In this document: positions 52,080-62,453 of the stretch, in pieces
Layout: each line of letters begins with the position of its first letter
Numbering within the stretch: the stretch's first letter is position 1
DNA from: Gammaproteobacteria bacterium
GTDB lineage: Bacteria; Pseudomonadota; Gammaproteobacteria; Steroidobacterales; Woeseiaceae
Length of the DNA stretch: 64,000 bases
Assembly (NCBI GenBank): GCA_022600955.1
Contig: JAHZJK010000011.1
Span: 186,001-250,000 of the forward strand
Direction: 5' to 3'
Position numbers and translations under genes: made by a program
The notes under the pieces: model-generated
What the model was told of the DNA's origin: nothing
Seen by the model: the letters and a program-made list of their open reading frames with translations, nothing else
The model's database searches: none

Positions 52080-53381
52080 ATGACAGATGTAAATGACAAC
52101 AGCTCACTGCCGCTACTCCTATCAATCACCGGCGCGATTCTGCTGGTCGCCGGCGGCGGCTGGTATCTATTGAACCAGGATCCGGTGACCACGACACCCG
52201 ACTTCGCAGCGGCGCCGACGGCTGAAGCGACATTGCCAGACACCGGGGAGGTAGTGCAGGAAGCAGCTGATGACGCTGCAGAACCCGTGGTCGAGCCCGA
52301 TGTCGATGCAGAGCTGCGCAAAGCGCGACTGGCTGCCGACGCGGATATTCTTGTGCTTCCCGCATCACAAAGCGCGCTTTACTATTACGGACGCGTACTG
52401 GAAATTGACCCCCAGAATGCTGTAGCGCTTGCTGAACGCGACGCTATTCTCGCGAGATCAGCACAAATCGTACAGCGGCATCTTGATGCGGAAGAGTACG
52501 ACGAAGCTTACGAAATTGCTGTTCTGGTCGCGAGGCAAGAACCGGAACACCAACTGGTAGTTGACACCCAGGTAACACTCGATTCACTCACCGAGGAACT
52601 GGTCGCTGAGGCTGTCGCACTCGCACAGGATGGTAAAGACGACGAGGCACGGCAGGGTCTTGCGAGAGCACAAAGTCTGCCTGGCCGGAATCCGGACTAT
52701 TTTGCCGCAGTACGCGACTCCATCGAAGAGATAAGAACCGTGCGACTGGCCGCCGAGCGGGATCGTTCGGAACGAGCCAAGCTCGCAAATACTGAAGCAC
52801 GTGCAGCCTGGGTAGACCGGATCAATAGCGCTATTGCCGCCGGCAACCTGATTTCACCTGCCGGAGCGAGCGCCCGCGACCTGTTATCTGAAAGCAATAG
52901 CTGGGACACGGAGCGGGCGGATATGACCGCAGCATTCTTGTCTGCTGCAACCGATACCGCGCAGCAACATGTCGACAACCGCCTCGTCGCTGATGCCGAG
53001 GCACTGCTGGATGTTGCCGAGCAGATCGCGGGCGATGCTGGTGATTTTCAATATCTGAGAGCGGCGCTAGAGGAGTTGATGATCGATGTTGAATCAAAGC
53101 GCGTCGCAAACATGAAAGAGCTGGTACGCCTGAAATCTTTTCAACCGAAGTATCCGGAACGTGCGCGCAAACGTGAGCAATCTGGTTGGGTGGATGTCTA
53201 TTTTACAGTGACAACGGAAGGCAATACTGCTGCTATCGAAGTCAGCCAGTCCGAGCCGGAGACGGTATTTGATCGTGCCGCAATTGCAGCCGTCGAGAAA
53301 TGGAAATTTGAACCGGTCGAGTACCGCGGTCGAATAATTGACCAGCGAGCGGCGGCGCGACTGGTTTTTCGCCTCGAATAG
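52080..53381 (+). CDS. Membrane protein with TonB C-terminal domain
   Basis: 433 residues. One N-terminal span (about 10-27) is followed by a Pro/Ala/Glu-rich stretch, a long helical middle that resembles TPR-like repeats, and a C-terminal TonB-like domain (PKYPERARKREQSGWVDVYF, AAIAAVEKWKFEP). TonB-C domains couple inner membrane energy to outer membrane proteins, or serve as protein contacts in signalling. It is the third gene of the unit with the kinase and regulator, 19 bp behind the latter. Confidence 0.85.
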   Translation: MTDVNDNSSLPLLLSITGAILLVAGGGWYLLNQDPVTTTPDFAAAPTAEATLPDTGEVVQEAADDAAEPVVEPDVDAELRKARLAADADILVLPASQSALYYYGRVLEIDPQNAVALAERDAILARSAQIVQRHLDAEEYDEAYEIAVLVARQEPEHQLVVDTQVTLDSLTEELVAEAVALAQDGKDDEARQGLARAQSLPGRNPDYFAAVRDSIEEIRTVRLAAERDRSERAKLANTEARAAWVDRINSAIAAGNLISPAGASARDLLSESNSWDTERADMTAAFLSAATDTAQQHVDNRLVADAEALLDVAEQIAGDAGDFQYLRAALEELMIDVESKRVANMKELVRLKSFQPKYPERARKREQSGWVDVYFTVTTEGNTAAIEVSQSEPETVFDRAAIAAVEKWKFEPVEYRGRIIDQRAAARLVFRLE

Positions 53382-53464
53382 AAGCAGACAATTTCGCTGG
53401 TTAACGGACCTTGATAAGTTGTAAGCTAGCAGTCTGAATTGCAGGGAACTACCGGGGCGAGTAC

Positions 53465-53728
53465 GTGGCAAAAAAACTCAAGCACGAGAAAGAGCTACTG
53501 AAGATTGCGCTTGAAAAGATCCTTGAAGACGCGGTAAAGCGAGGTGTTGTCGAGTTTGAGGCAACAGATTCGCATGACCTGAAGATTCAGTATGCGTATC
53601 GACTACTGGTACATGACAAGGCGATATCACCATTACCAAACGATCAGATATCGCTACCGAAAATCAAACATCGTCTCGCAATGTGGATGACACATCAGTT
53701 GCCCGCCGATCACGAACTCCTGAAATAA
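53465..53728 (+). CDS. DUF5062 family protein
   Basis: 87 residues from a GTG. The pattern LKHEKELLKIALEKI, KIQYAYRLLVHDKAI and KHRLAMWMTHQLPADHELL matches DUF5062, a small gammaproteobacterial family of unknown function. It is convergent with the PHA-system gene. Confidence 0.78.
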   Translation: MAKKLKHEKELLKIALEKILEDAVKRGVVEFEATDSHDLKIQYAYRLLVHDKAISPLPNDQISLPKIKHRLAMWMTHQLPADHELLK

Positions 53729-53740
53729 CCCCACAGGCGA

Positions 53741-54007
53741 TCAGGCCAAATTGTGGTCGATAGCCTCTTCGACCGACGATCTGATAGTGCTTTCCAGCAT
53801 CATCAGTGCGAAACCCAGTTTCACATCAATATCGATCGTCGTCTCCGCGACGGCAATGTGGCCCTTGACACCGGTGCCGTGAAACCTGAGGTCGTCACCT
53901 TGCCACTTGTAGCTCAGGTTGTACTTTCCGGCGAGCTCTTTCGCCGCGCTCTCGACGCGTTGACGCGCTTCCTCGTGACCGAGGTGGTGCTGCCTGCTTA
54001 TTCTCAT
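53741..54007 (-). CDS. Polyhydroxyalkanoic acid system family protein
   Basis: 88 residues. HHLGHEEARQRVESAAKEL, FHGTGVKGHIAVAET and LGFALMMLESTI are the family pattern (PHA granule region protein). The family is linked to polyester granules by gene context elsewhere. Its ATG overlaps the stop of the DUF3857 gene, so it is translated with it. Confidence 0.8.
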   Translation of the reverse strand: MRISRQHHLGHEEARQRVESAAKELAGKYNLSYKWQGDDLRFHGTGVKGHIAVAETTIDIDVKLGFALMMLESTIRSSVEEAIDHNLA

Positions 54008-57000
54008 TGAAGTACCAGTGGTTGCTCGATAGCGTCGACCGCATTGCGTTGAAACTCCGCAAACTCGCGATAATCATCAGGCGCAAAACGCGCTTCGGAC
54101 GCGACGTAGTCGAATTGAATTTTCCAACTGTCGCCTTGGTCGCTGACTTCACGACTCCAGTTGCCAAACTTCGACTCACCCTGTGCCGGCTTGCTATCAG
54201 CAACGTCTATACGGCCGCCCGTCGGGACTTTAACGGACGTCGTTGCTGTCACGCGGAGCGGGTAAAAGAATTCGAATGGAAAACGGCGATCGGCCACGCG
54301 GTCGTATTCGAGATAATAGGCCTCAAGAAAACTCGGCACGTCGAACGATCCATCGTTGTCGAGCGGCAGAGTGTATGAAATCTCTACGATCAAGTCGTAC
54401 TGGGCATCGAATACGTTCTCGATGAAATGGTCTGTTAGCTCCGCATCTGAATAACGAGTTGCGATCCACCGTTGCAGAGACGTTTGCATCTCCGACGTTT
54501 CGATATCCCGCAACTGGCCGCGCATCTCCGCAGCCTGGTAGCCGCTAAAGCGAGCAGTTTCAACAATGTTGATATATCCATCGCTTCCCGGCGACACCTC
54601 TCGCTCAACAGTGATGCCGGTGAGTTCACTTTCGTAATCCGGAATCCTGACCAGTTGAGACTCCTCGCCCAGCAACAACGCATGATTGCCAGCCATCGAG
54701 CGCGGCGGCAAGGTACCGAGTCGCATGTCCTTGTCCGTGGCGTCGATGTAGAACGTACCGCTGTCACTCGGGACAGAGACAATCATATGGTTGAACTGAT
54801 CTGTGTTTGGCAGATCCGGAACGACTTCCTGCTGCAAATTGACGAGCGCCAGGGACGCGTCGATTCCAACAGACTCAAGCATCGTAAACAGTAATACAGC
54901 ATGATCCTTGCAGTCGCCATACCGGTCTCGCATCGTTTCGCGAGCCGTTTTCGGTATGTACGCGCGGCGACCGAACTCGATGGCCTCGTAGTGAATCTCG
55001 TCCTGCACGTAGCGACTTAGAATCTCGATCTGTCGGGTTCGGTCATCGACACCCCTGATGAGATCAGCGGCTCGCTCCGCGATTTTGCTCACGTCGAGTT
55101 TATCCTCAATCTTTTGCAAGTACTCTAATCCCACCGCCTGCCAATGCTCGCCGGTTGTACCGAGTTGAACCCATGGCAGAATCTGATCGAAGTATGGTTG
55201 CAATGGCTCCCACCGATAAGCGATTGGTTTCTGCACTTCCCATACCAATGCGCCGTGGCGGCGTGTCGGCTTCGGCATGCTGTTCGACTGGAAACGTATA
55301 TCCGTCGTGTCGCCACTAACGAACAAAGCGCTATAGGCAATCGGTCGATCGGTTGCGAGATAGACCGTCTGCAGAGGAAAAGAGCCGTCTTCGACGCCCG
55401 TCAGTTTGCTGACAACTGCCTCGATGATGACGCCTGGCTTGAGACTGGGCACGGGCAGATGAACTGTCTTCTCGGTACTCGCTTCGTAGCCGTCTTCATT
55501 GTTAGTGATGTAGTAACTGCTCAACTCACCCTCACCAAGTACGTTGCCGGCTGCATCACGCACGACCAGCGAGTTAACAAACAAGCTTTCGAAGCTCGGG
55601 TCAAAATCGAATTCAAGCGTGCTGTACTGTGAAACACCGTTGTCATCAATAACGCGAATTTTGCGATAGAACGTTTCCGTCACCGTGTCGCCGCCAGAAA
55701 AAGAGAAGCCCGTAATACGGCTCAGGAAATCGGCGCCGTAACCGGACCCGCCTGTTGTCGTATCGTCGGCTGCGAATATTTTTTGCATATCACGAGGTAA
55801 TTGCACCGGATCGATCGGCGAACTGATGGTCGAAACATCTCCCTGCCCCAGGGCCAGATCGATGGCATCGATGTACTCCCGAATATTGCTGTTACCAGGA
55901 GAAAACTCCAGCGCTTCTTCAAAAGACTCACGCGCAGCTCGATACGACCGCAACTGATATTCGGCATCACCTTTGTGATAGTAGCTTTGCAAGGAGCGGT
56001 AGCCACTATCGATCAAAGACTGAGCCAGTCTCAACACTTCCGCCGGGTTGCCCATACTATCCAGAATTGACATGCGCTCGTAGACCAGGTCCGCGTTGAA
56101 AGGGCGTCCCTCTGTCATTTCGTCCAACAGGGCTAATGCTTCTTCGTGTTTCCCGCGCCGCGACAGCAATTGCACCTGCAGCAAACGCGTCTTATCGGTA
56201 ACGCCGGCTTCCGTGTAGTGCTCGAAAGCTGCCTCGAGTTCCTCCCACTCATCTGCGTCCGCCAGCAACGACATGAATACGGAAAAATCGTCGTCATCCC
56301 GGTAGCCGCCAGCAAAAAGATCGCGGTAGACCGGCAATGCTTCAGCCGGCTTGTTGGTCTGATATGCAAGCCAGGCAACCCAGCTCTGCACCGCCTGGTC
56401 CTCAGCAAACTGTGAGCTGCGCGGCTGCAACCAGTCGGCTGCTTCCTGATACGCGTTAATCTCAACCAGCGCCCGAAGTGCGTTCGTCACGAACACGCCG
56501 TCATCAGGATCGAGCTCACTGGCCTGTTCGAAGTAGCGGAAAGCATCCCTGAAGCCACGCGCCTCGTAGTAGTGCAGTCCCAGTCCATTGAGCGTATAGG
56601 CATTGATCGTCTTTTCTGCCGCCGTCAGGTAGATGCTCGTGGTCGCAGTTGCGGAATCACTAATCTGGAAATCCGACCACAATCGAGCCAGGTCACGTTG
56701 CACGTTCGATTTGGCCTTGGGCCCCCACGCTGCCATCGTGTATGCACAATGCTGGTTGGCGACAATCCACTGGTAGTAGATGTATTCCTCATCATCCACG
56801 GTGTCGACGCCAATGAGCAGCTTGCCGCTCGCTCCGTCTTTCTCGATATCGTGTTCCGCAGTAATGAAGTCGGATGGGTAGTCTTCACCGAACTGCTGCA
56901 TGACGACGCGATAGACTGCGTTGCGAGTCGGCGCATCGCCCTGCCAGCAAACCGGCATCACGACCGCACCATATCCCTGAGCCGTCAACGCGCCGATATC

Positions 57001-57702
57001 AGCTGCATCATTAGTTTCCTCGAGGTCCGACCAATCGAACCAGGACCGGTGGCGAGCTCGAAACCGGTAACCGAACGTAGCCGAGCGGTAGTCCTTGATG
57101 GAGTTGCTTGTGTCGACAACAATGTTGCGATTCGCTGCAGGGTCGATTACCGAGAAGCCCGCGAGCATTTTGTCGGCTTCTACTTTTATCGGCTCCTCTT
57201 CACTATTGATAGCGAACGTCATCAGCTGATAAGCACGCTCGCCATCGACCGCGGTTGATATGACGTAGGTGATAGGCTTCTCGCCGACCTTCGCGTACAG
57301 GACCTTCTGAAAAAACGGCATGCCCTCTTTATCAACGAGGCCGAGGTCCTTGCTACCGACAAATTCAATGTCGTCACGTGCTGACATTTCGTCAAGCATC
57401 GTGACCTGGACGACTTCAGCGTACTGCTCCGCGCTCGGCGCCGCGCCGAGGTCACCAACAATCACCAGTGAAAACGCATTTGGCATGAACCTGATAGCGG
57501 CAAAGCTCGCGTCCGGTACCTGCTCAGTGAAATCGACGTAGGTATAGGCCTCGGCCTCAAGGGCCAGGCGGTAGTTCAGTGTTTCACTTTCAAACACCGT
57601 AACCCGTTCGCCGGTTTTCTCAATATAACTGTAGTCGGTTTGTGCCGAGGCTAAAGCCGACGCAAACAGTAAACCTGCTGCCACGAATCTCAGATATCTC
57701 AT
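54004..57702 (-). CDS. DUF3857 transglutaminase-like periplasmic protein
   Basis: About 1232 residues from the ATG at 57702, which opens a signal peptide ending in ASA; an in-frame start at 57753 would place 17 residues before it. The N-terminal third has unknown domains, the middle carries TPR-type repeats, and the C-terminal half holds DUF3857 and a transglutaminase core with catalytic Cys in YGDCKDH, His in FNHMIVS and Asp in IDATD. These proteins probably cross-link or cleave peptides in the periplasm; the partner is unknown. Confidence 0.87.
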   Translation of the reverse strand: MRYLRFVAAGLLFASALASAQTDYSYIEKTGERVTVFESETLNYRLALEAEAYTYVDFTEQVPDASFAAIRFMPNAFSLVIVGDLGAAPSAEQYAEVVQVTMLDEMSARDDIEFVGSKDLGLVDKEGMPFFQKVLYAKVGEKPITYVISTAVDGERAYQLMTFAINSEEEPIKVEADKMLAGFSVIDPAANRNIVVDTSNSIKDYRSATFGYRFRARHRSWFDWSDLEETNDAADIGALTAQGYGAVVMPVCWQGDAPTRNAVYRVVMQQFGEDYPSDFITAEHDIEKDGASGKLLIGVDTVDDEEYIYYQWIVANQHCAYTMAAWGPKAKSNVQRDLARLWSDFQISDSATATTSIYLTAAEKTINAYTLNGLGLHYYEARGFRDAFRYFEQASELDPDDGVFVTNALRALVEINAYQEAADWLQPRSSQFAEDQAVQSWVAWLAYQTNKPAEALPVYRDLFAGGYRDDDDFSVFMSLLADADEWEELEAAFEHYTEAGVTDKTRLLQVQLLSRRGKHEEALALLDEMTEGRPFNADLVYERMSILDSMGNPAEVLRLAQSLIDSGYRSLQSYYHKGDAEYQLRSYRAARESFEEALEFSPGNSNIREYIDAIDLALGQGDVSTISSPIDPVQLPRDMQKIFAADDTTTGGSGYGADFLSRITGFSFSGGDTVTETFYRKIRVIDDNGVSQYSTLEFDFDPSFESLFVNSLVVRDAAGNVLGEGELSSYYITNNEDGYEASTEKTVHLPVPSLKPGVIIEAVVSKLTGVEDGSFPLQTVYLATDRPIAYSALFVSGDTTDIRFQSNSMPKPTRRHGALVWEVQKPIAYRWEPLQPYFDQILPWVQLGTTGEHWQAVGLEYLQKIEDKLDVSKIAERAADLIRGVDDRTRQIEILSRYVQDEIHYEAIEFGRRAYIPKTARETMRDRYGDCKDHAVLLFTMLESVGIDASLALVNLQQEVVPDLPNTDQFNHMIVSVPSDSGTFYIDATDKDMRLGTLPPRSMAGNHALLLGEESQLVRIPDYESELTGITVEREVSPGSDGYINIVETARFSGYQAAEMRGQLRDIETSEMQTSLQRWIATRYSDAELTDHFIENVFDAQYDLIVEISYTLPLDNDGSFDVPSFLEAYYLEYDRVADRRFPFEFFYPLRVTATTSVKVPTGGRIDVADSKPAQGESKFGNWSREVSDQGDSWKIQFDYVASEARFAPDDYREFAEFQRNAVDAIEQPLVLQ

Positions 57703-57775
57703 AGACCTGAATTCTACGCGTGAATTGGCCGATTTGTTTGCTGGAATCGACACATTTGTCGAATCTGCCGCGCCG

Positions 57776-58627
57776 TTAGTGTGCGGCGATCGCAGCGGCT
57801 GCAGGGGTCATCTTTGCGTTGTTGTGGTCAGCACCCTTGACGACGAAAATCTGCCAGTTGAAGGTCAGATCCAACTCCTCCGCACGACCTTTGGCGGTGC
57901 GGTACATCGTATACCCACGTGCCAGGCGATGCGGGCCTTGCGCACGTGCCTCCGGCGTTTTACGCAACGTCGATGCGGTTTGATTCGTGTCTTCCTTGCC
58001 CAGCAGAATCACGACGGGCATCGCAAAAATCTTTTCGAGCAGAGACTCGTCAACTCCGGCGCCGTCGAGACCGTACGGATACTCGAATTCATTTGTAGGC
58101 AGGGTATACCACCCGGCATTGGCCGCAATGTAGCGACTGACTCGTGCATCCGGTTTGTAGTACATGAAGCGGTGAACGAACTGCGAACCTGCAGAGTGAC
58201 CGTACAGAACGTAACCCGATTGCTCACCGCCGATGCGGTTACGAACAGCATCGAACAACGGTTCAATCGCCGAGAATGTCCATTCCTCTTCTGCTCGCCG
58301 TTGGCCGGATTCGGGATCAAACACGAACCCCAGATTGTACCGCGCCGAACCTTTGAATTTCGACTTTGGAAATTCCGGCACAACAACGATCAGATCGAGT
58401 TTCTCGCCAAGCGCCCTCCAGTCGCGGTAGTAGCGTGGCGCATCACGACTGGCGCCATGCATGACGATGACGATCTTCGTGTCAGGTTGGACCGTCTCCG
58501 GCACGAACAAGCGCACTGACAGCTCCGGACCGGCCCAGGCGTCAAACGTAAACTCCGACTCTTTTGCGAAGACGCTCGTAGCAAGCAAGGCAAAGAGCAA
58601 CGCAACAATTGTGCGAACCCGGATCAC
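57776..58627 (-). CDS. Secreted alpha/beta-hydrolase, esterase-like
   Basis: 283 residues from a GTG that overlaps the previous stop. A signal peptide ends after SVFA. VIVMHGASRD gives the oxyanion region and YGHSAGSQF the nucleophile Ser; a late His in GADHNN completes the triad. It resembles polyhydroxybutyrate-type or feruloyl-type esterases. The nearby PHA-system gene makes a polyester link possible, but specificity cannot be read. Confidence 0.8.
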   Translation of the reverse strand: MIRVRTIVALLFALLATSVFAKESEFTFDAWAGPELSVRLFVPETVQPDTKIVIVMHGASRDAPRYYRDWRALGEKLDLIVVVPEFPKSKFKGSARYNLGFVFDPESGQRRAEEEWTFSAIEPLFDAVRNRIGGEQSGYVLYGHSAGSQFVHRFMYYKPDARVSRYIAANAGWYTLPTNEFEYPYGLDGAGVDESLLEKIFAMPVVILLGKEDTNQTASTLRKTPEARAQGPHRLARGYTMYRTAKGRAEELDLTFNWQIFVVKGADHNNAKMTPAAAAIAAH

Positions 58628-59352
58628 AGCGACTCGCGCTCGCGGTAGGCCACTACAGTAGTCCAGGCGACGCGCTGCAAGTAGGTCGCGTCTTCAGGTG
58701 TCAGGTCTGCCGTGTAGCTGAGCCCTTCTGGCGTCGACTGGTGTAACGTCGCAAAAAAAGTACAGGCCGCGAGGTAGGTACCCGCCAGAGTTGGGTGCTT
58801 CGCATCCGCTGTTCGCAATGCGATATCCGGTCGCTCCGAAGTCACGGTTTCAAACGCAAGTCCGACAGGAACAACTTCAGCATCAAGCTCGCGACCCACC
58901 GCCGTATAAGCGGTATCGAGCTGCGCCGTCATCTCGGGTTTACCTGTGTATGCCCAGGTCATGAAAAACGCCGGCCGACCGCCGTGTTCACGAATAATCG
59001 CTGCATAGTCACGCGCGGCGTCACGAAACTCAGCTGCGGTCGTCTCACCGATGGGGCCGAGGCTATGCCCCTGCAGGACAACGACATCCCAGTCATCGGC
59101 CGCAACGACCACGGGTATGCCGCCACGATGTTCAGGAAGCCGACCACCCGAGATTGTTTTGCTCCTGGCACGCGATGGTCCGTTGAACTTGTGCCCTGAT
59201 GCTGCTACCAGTTGACGGTAGTGCTTATGCAAGCTGTTGTTGTAGTAGATAAAGCTATTACCAACAAACAAAACCTTGGCCGGTGGCGCCACACCGTCTT
59301 GAGCAGGCGCACCAGCGCATGCGACCGCGCTGTGCAGGATCGCGACAAGCAA
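58624..59352 (-). CDS. SGNH/DUF4886-like lipoprotein hydrolase
   Basis: The conserved block LFVGNSFIYYNN contains the nucleophile Ser; VVLQGHSLGP and a late DAKHPTLAG (Asp and His) complete an SGNH-type site. A TTG at 59352 opens a lipoprotein signal ending in SAVAC; a longer frame to 59439 would encode the terminator hairpin of the next gene and overlap its coding end. Start is therefore uncertain. It is translationally coupled to the esterase downstream. Confidence 0.7.
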   Translation of the reverse strand: MLVAILHSAVACAGAPAQDGVAPPAKVLFVGNSFIYYNNSLHKHYRQLVAASGHKFNGPSRARSKTISGGRLPEHRGGIPVVVAADDWDVVVLQGHSLGPIGETTAAEFRDAARDYAAIIREHGGRPAFFMTWAYTGKPEMTAQLDTAYTAVGRELDAEVVPVGLAFETVTSERPDIALRTADAKHPTLAGTYLAACTFFATLHQSTPEGLSYTADLTPEDATYLQRVAWTTVVAYRERESL

Positions 59353-59374
59353 AAAGGGGGCAAAGCCCCCTTTT
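59351..59374 (-). terminator. Intrinsic terminator of the TonB receptor gene
   Basis: AAAAGGGGGC and GCCCCCTTTT form a perfect ten-pair stem with a three-base loop, followed by T on the minus strand. It lies 22 bp past the receptor stop and touches the probable start of the SGNH gene. Confidence 0.85.
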
Positions 59375-59396
59375 CGTTGGTGCAAAAGCGACGTGG

Positions 59397-62300
59397 TCAG
59401 AATCGCATCCTCAGGTCGAGGTAGTATGTGCGACCCCAATCTCTGTGAGCATCCGATGAGAACCCGAACGAACTATCATAAAGCGGTGCACGCTCATCGG
59501 TGAAGTTTCGCATTCCCAAGCGTACCCGGGTATCCGTATCACCAACATCGAAAGAGTAATCAACGGTCATGTTGAACGTCGTCATCGAAGGCACTTCGAA
59601 GCGATCACCGTTTGACAGCTCCTGATAGAAATCACCAATACGGAACATGGTGACAGAGGCACCTATCTCGCTCTTGCGCCATGATACGGTCGCGGTATGT
59701 CGCTCTTCCTGGTTACCCTCAAACCGTAGCAAGTCGCCGATTCCTATGATCGGAAATACGATCGCAGGATTAGCTTCTTTAGCGGCCGCCAGCGAAGCCG
59801 AAAGACCACCGGTCGCTTCCTGCTCGTACTTGTCATAGAAAGTGCCGTTGTACTTGAAGCCGAATCGTCCGAGGTTCGTTTCCATGTCCCAGTAAATGCC
59901 GACGTCGAAGCCCTCAATCGTGCGCGTATCGAGGTTTGTATACGTATCGGACACAAAATCAACCTGTCCTATCGGACACAGGCCGGCCGCGAGAAACTCG
60001 GCGTCGTAGTCGTCGTTTAAATCGCCACGCGTTACAGCCGGATTACCTTGCACATTGGCACAATCACCGGTACCCGCCTGCAGGCGCATTACCAAATCAA
60101 GCAGTATATGGTTTTCCTCGCCGAACAGCCCGATCGTGTCCTCTTTCTCGATCGTCCAGTAGTCCAGCGTCACGGTAAGGTTTTCGATCGGTTCTACGAC
60201 GACACCGAAAGACGTGTTCACCGACTCTTCAGCGACAAGGCTCTTACTGCCCGTAGCGAATCGCTGCATACTGTATCGCCCATCGCCGGAGAAACTGTTG
60301 TTGCTTGGGACGCCCGCCTCATTAACAGCATAGAACACGACCCAATCATTGCGCGTATTCGAACGCGCGATAAATTCCTCGTTGATCGTGATCAGGTTCG
60401 GCGCACGAAATGCTGTGGATACCGAGCCACGCACGAGCAACTGGTCGAGCGGCCGCCAGCCAAATGCCAATTTGCCGACCGTCGTATCGCCAACGTCGTC
60501 AAAATCTTCGTAACGGGCCGCAAGCTGGACGTCCAGGTTTTCAAGTACTGGCAACTGCAACTCACCAAAGAGAGATGTCGTTACCCGGGAACCGCGGCCG
60601 TCAGGCGTTGGACTCGAGCCAACCACGTCGGAAGTCTGTGGATATGAATCCCCCTCGTAGTCTTCGAAATCGATGGTGCCATCGAGACGAGGGTCACGAT
60701 CATCTTCAAATGTCTCGCGGCGAACTTCCGCGCCGAACAATGCGCCGGCTGGCCCCGCAGGCATCTCAAACAGGTCCGGTCTTGAAAACTTCACGTCAAA
60801 CATTTGCAGCTTGGTTTCGGACCTGCGATACACCTGGATTTGTGCTCTCTCGATGTTCGAGTCGATGCCGCCACTGAAAGGATTGTAAGCGGCAGGGGTC
60901 GGATCAAACAGCGCCTCTGCCAGCAATGTGTTCGAAATTCGATTGCTGGCAACATCGTTACCGGTCGCGTTGGATACGACAAGCGCCGTCTCCCAGTCCC
61001 AGCCTAACTCCTCGCCTCTGAGTCCAGCGAGCAGACGATGTGATTTGCGCTCAACATCGATAAAGCGCGGCGAATCAATGAACCGATAGTTGTCGAGCCG
61101 TACATCGAGGCCCTCGCAGGGAACGTCCGTACCTATAATGCTGTCCGGCAATCGATTAAGCGATCCGCAAGGACCTAACGGATTGTAAAAGTTCTCTGCT
61201 CCGATGCGATGCTCAACCGCACTGAGCTGAGTCGACGGTGCTAGATTTCGGTTCGTGTTGGACTTGTAGAGATAGACCTCACTGAAGAACTCGGTTCCTT
61301 CGTCCATCTCATGATTGAAGTAACTGTAGATTGTCGTGCGATCAGCTTTAGAAGCCAGATCACGCAATTCATTCAAATTGTAACGATAATTGCTCCGCGC
61401 CGAGCTGTCCTCGCGCCCGCATGCGATGCCGTTGCCGATGTCGTATCCGCCAGCACAGCGTGGATCACCGAGAGGATACAAGTTGAATTCGCCCGAAGTG
61501 TCTGTGACGTCAAGCGCAATAAGACCGTAACGATCGCGATCGCTGCTAGGGTTAATATTGGGCACTATGTCGTAAAGCCCAAAAAGCGAATTGACGCTAT
61601 TGTTGCGAAACCCAGTGAAATCATCGTCGTCTTCGATTCCGTCAACACCGCCTACCGCATACGGCGAACCGTCCGGGAAGCGCGTCCGGAAGTCCGCGTT
61701 CGCCCAACGTGCCTCATCCTGGGCTCTGACGCGATCACGCTCGTAATAACGGGCGAATACACCGATGTGTGACTGGCCACCATTCAACGAGGTACCCCAC
61801 TCCAGCGAAAGCGCCTGATCATCGCGCGGCATATGGTCGTAGGCTGTGTAGCGCGCCCGGACCGTAAAGCCTTCGAAATCGTCCTTAAGCACCGTGTTTA
61901 GAACACCCGCGACCGCATCTGCGCCATAAATTGCTGATGCGCCATCGCGCAGCACTTCAAGACGATCGACACCAAACACCGGGATGTGATTCGTGTTGAC
62001 AGAATTGACCGGTACGAAACTGCCTCCGACTTCTTCAGTCTGATAGGTGGCAGCGTTGACCATGCGCCTGCCATTTAGAAGCACCAGCGTGTTGCCTGTA
62101 CCCATGTTCCTCAGGTTGAATGCCCCGACATCGCCGCGCGAGCCGTTGACTCCGCCACCGGTATCAGTTTCGTTCAGGAAGTTCTGACCGTTCTCCGGAA
62201 TCAGATCCATCAGTTCTTCGCCGGACTCGACACCCAGATATTCGATGTCTTCTTCAGAGAAAACAGATATCGCCAACGCCTCGTTGATGGCAGCACCCTT

Positions 62301-62453
62301 GATCTGCGTGCCAGTAACTGTGATTTCCTCGATCTGCTCATCATCGTCTTCCTGAGCGAATGCAGATCCGGATCCCGCTACCAGTGCCAAAGCACCGACT
62401 ACAAACGAGATACGGCGACCCAACTGGCCACCCTTACGCAACGGCAAAAACAT
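59397..62453 (-). CDS. TonB-dependent outer membrane receptor
   Basis: 1018 residues with a signal peptide ending in AFA. A TonB box-like stretch (IEEITVTGTQIKG), a plug domain with LRNMGTGNTLVLLNGRRM and DGASAIYGADAVAGV, and a long beta-barrel ending in an aromatic residue (YYLDLRMRF) identify the family. It imports a large substrate such as a peptide, siderophore or sugar across the outer membrane. It is monocistronic, closed by a strong terminator, and divergent from the LysR gene at 62799. Confidence 0.92.
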   Translation of the reverse strand: MFLPLRKGGQLGRRISFVVGALALVAGSGSAFAQEDDDEQIEEITVTGTQIKGAAINEALAISVFSEEDIEYLGVESGEELMDLIPENGQNFLNETDTGGGVNGSRGDVGAFNLRNMGTGNTLVLLNGRRMVNAATYQTEEVGGSFVPVNSVNTNHIPVFGVDRLEVLRDGASAIYGADAVAGVLNTVLKDDFEGFTVRARYTAYDHMPRDDQALSLEWGTSLNGGQSHIGVFARYYERDRVRAQDEARWANADFRTRFPDGSPYAVGGVDGIEDDDDFTGFRNNSVNSLFGLYDIVPNINPSSDRDRYGLIALDVTDTSGEFNLYPLGDPRCAGGYDIGNGIACGREDSSARSNYRYNLNELRDLASKADRTTIYSYFNHEMDEGTEFFSEVYLYKSNTNRNLAPSTQLSAVEHRIGAENFYNPLGPCGSLNRLPDSIIGTDVPCEGLDVRLDNYRFIDSPRFIDVERKSHRLLAGLRGEELGWDWETALVVSNATGNDVASNRISNTLLAEALFDPTPAAYNPFSGGIDSNIERAQIQVYRRSETKLQMFDVKFSRPDLFEMPAGPAGALFGAEVRRETFEDDRDPRLDGTIDFEDYEGDSYPQTSDVVGSSPTPDGRGSRVTTSLFGELQLPVLENLDVQLAARYEDFDDVGDTTVGKLAFGWRPLDQLLVRGSVSTAFRAPNLITINEEFIARSNTRNDWVVFYAVNEAGVPSNNSFSGDGRYSMQRFATGSKSLVAEESVNTSFGVVVEPIENLTVTLDYWTIEKEDTIGLFGEENHILLDLVMRLQAGTGDCANVQGNPAVTRGDLNDDYDAEFLAAGLCPIGQVDFVSDTYTNLDTRTIEGFDVGIYWDMETNLGRFGFKYNGTFYDKYEQEATGGLSASLAAAKEANPAIVFPIIGIGDLLRFEGNQEERHTATVSWRKSEIGASVTMFRIGDFYQELSNGDRFEVPSMTTFNMTVDYSFDVGDTDTRVRLGMRNFTDERAPLYDSSFGFSSDAHRDWGRTYYLDLRMRF

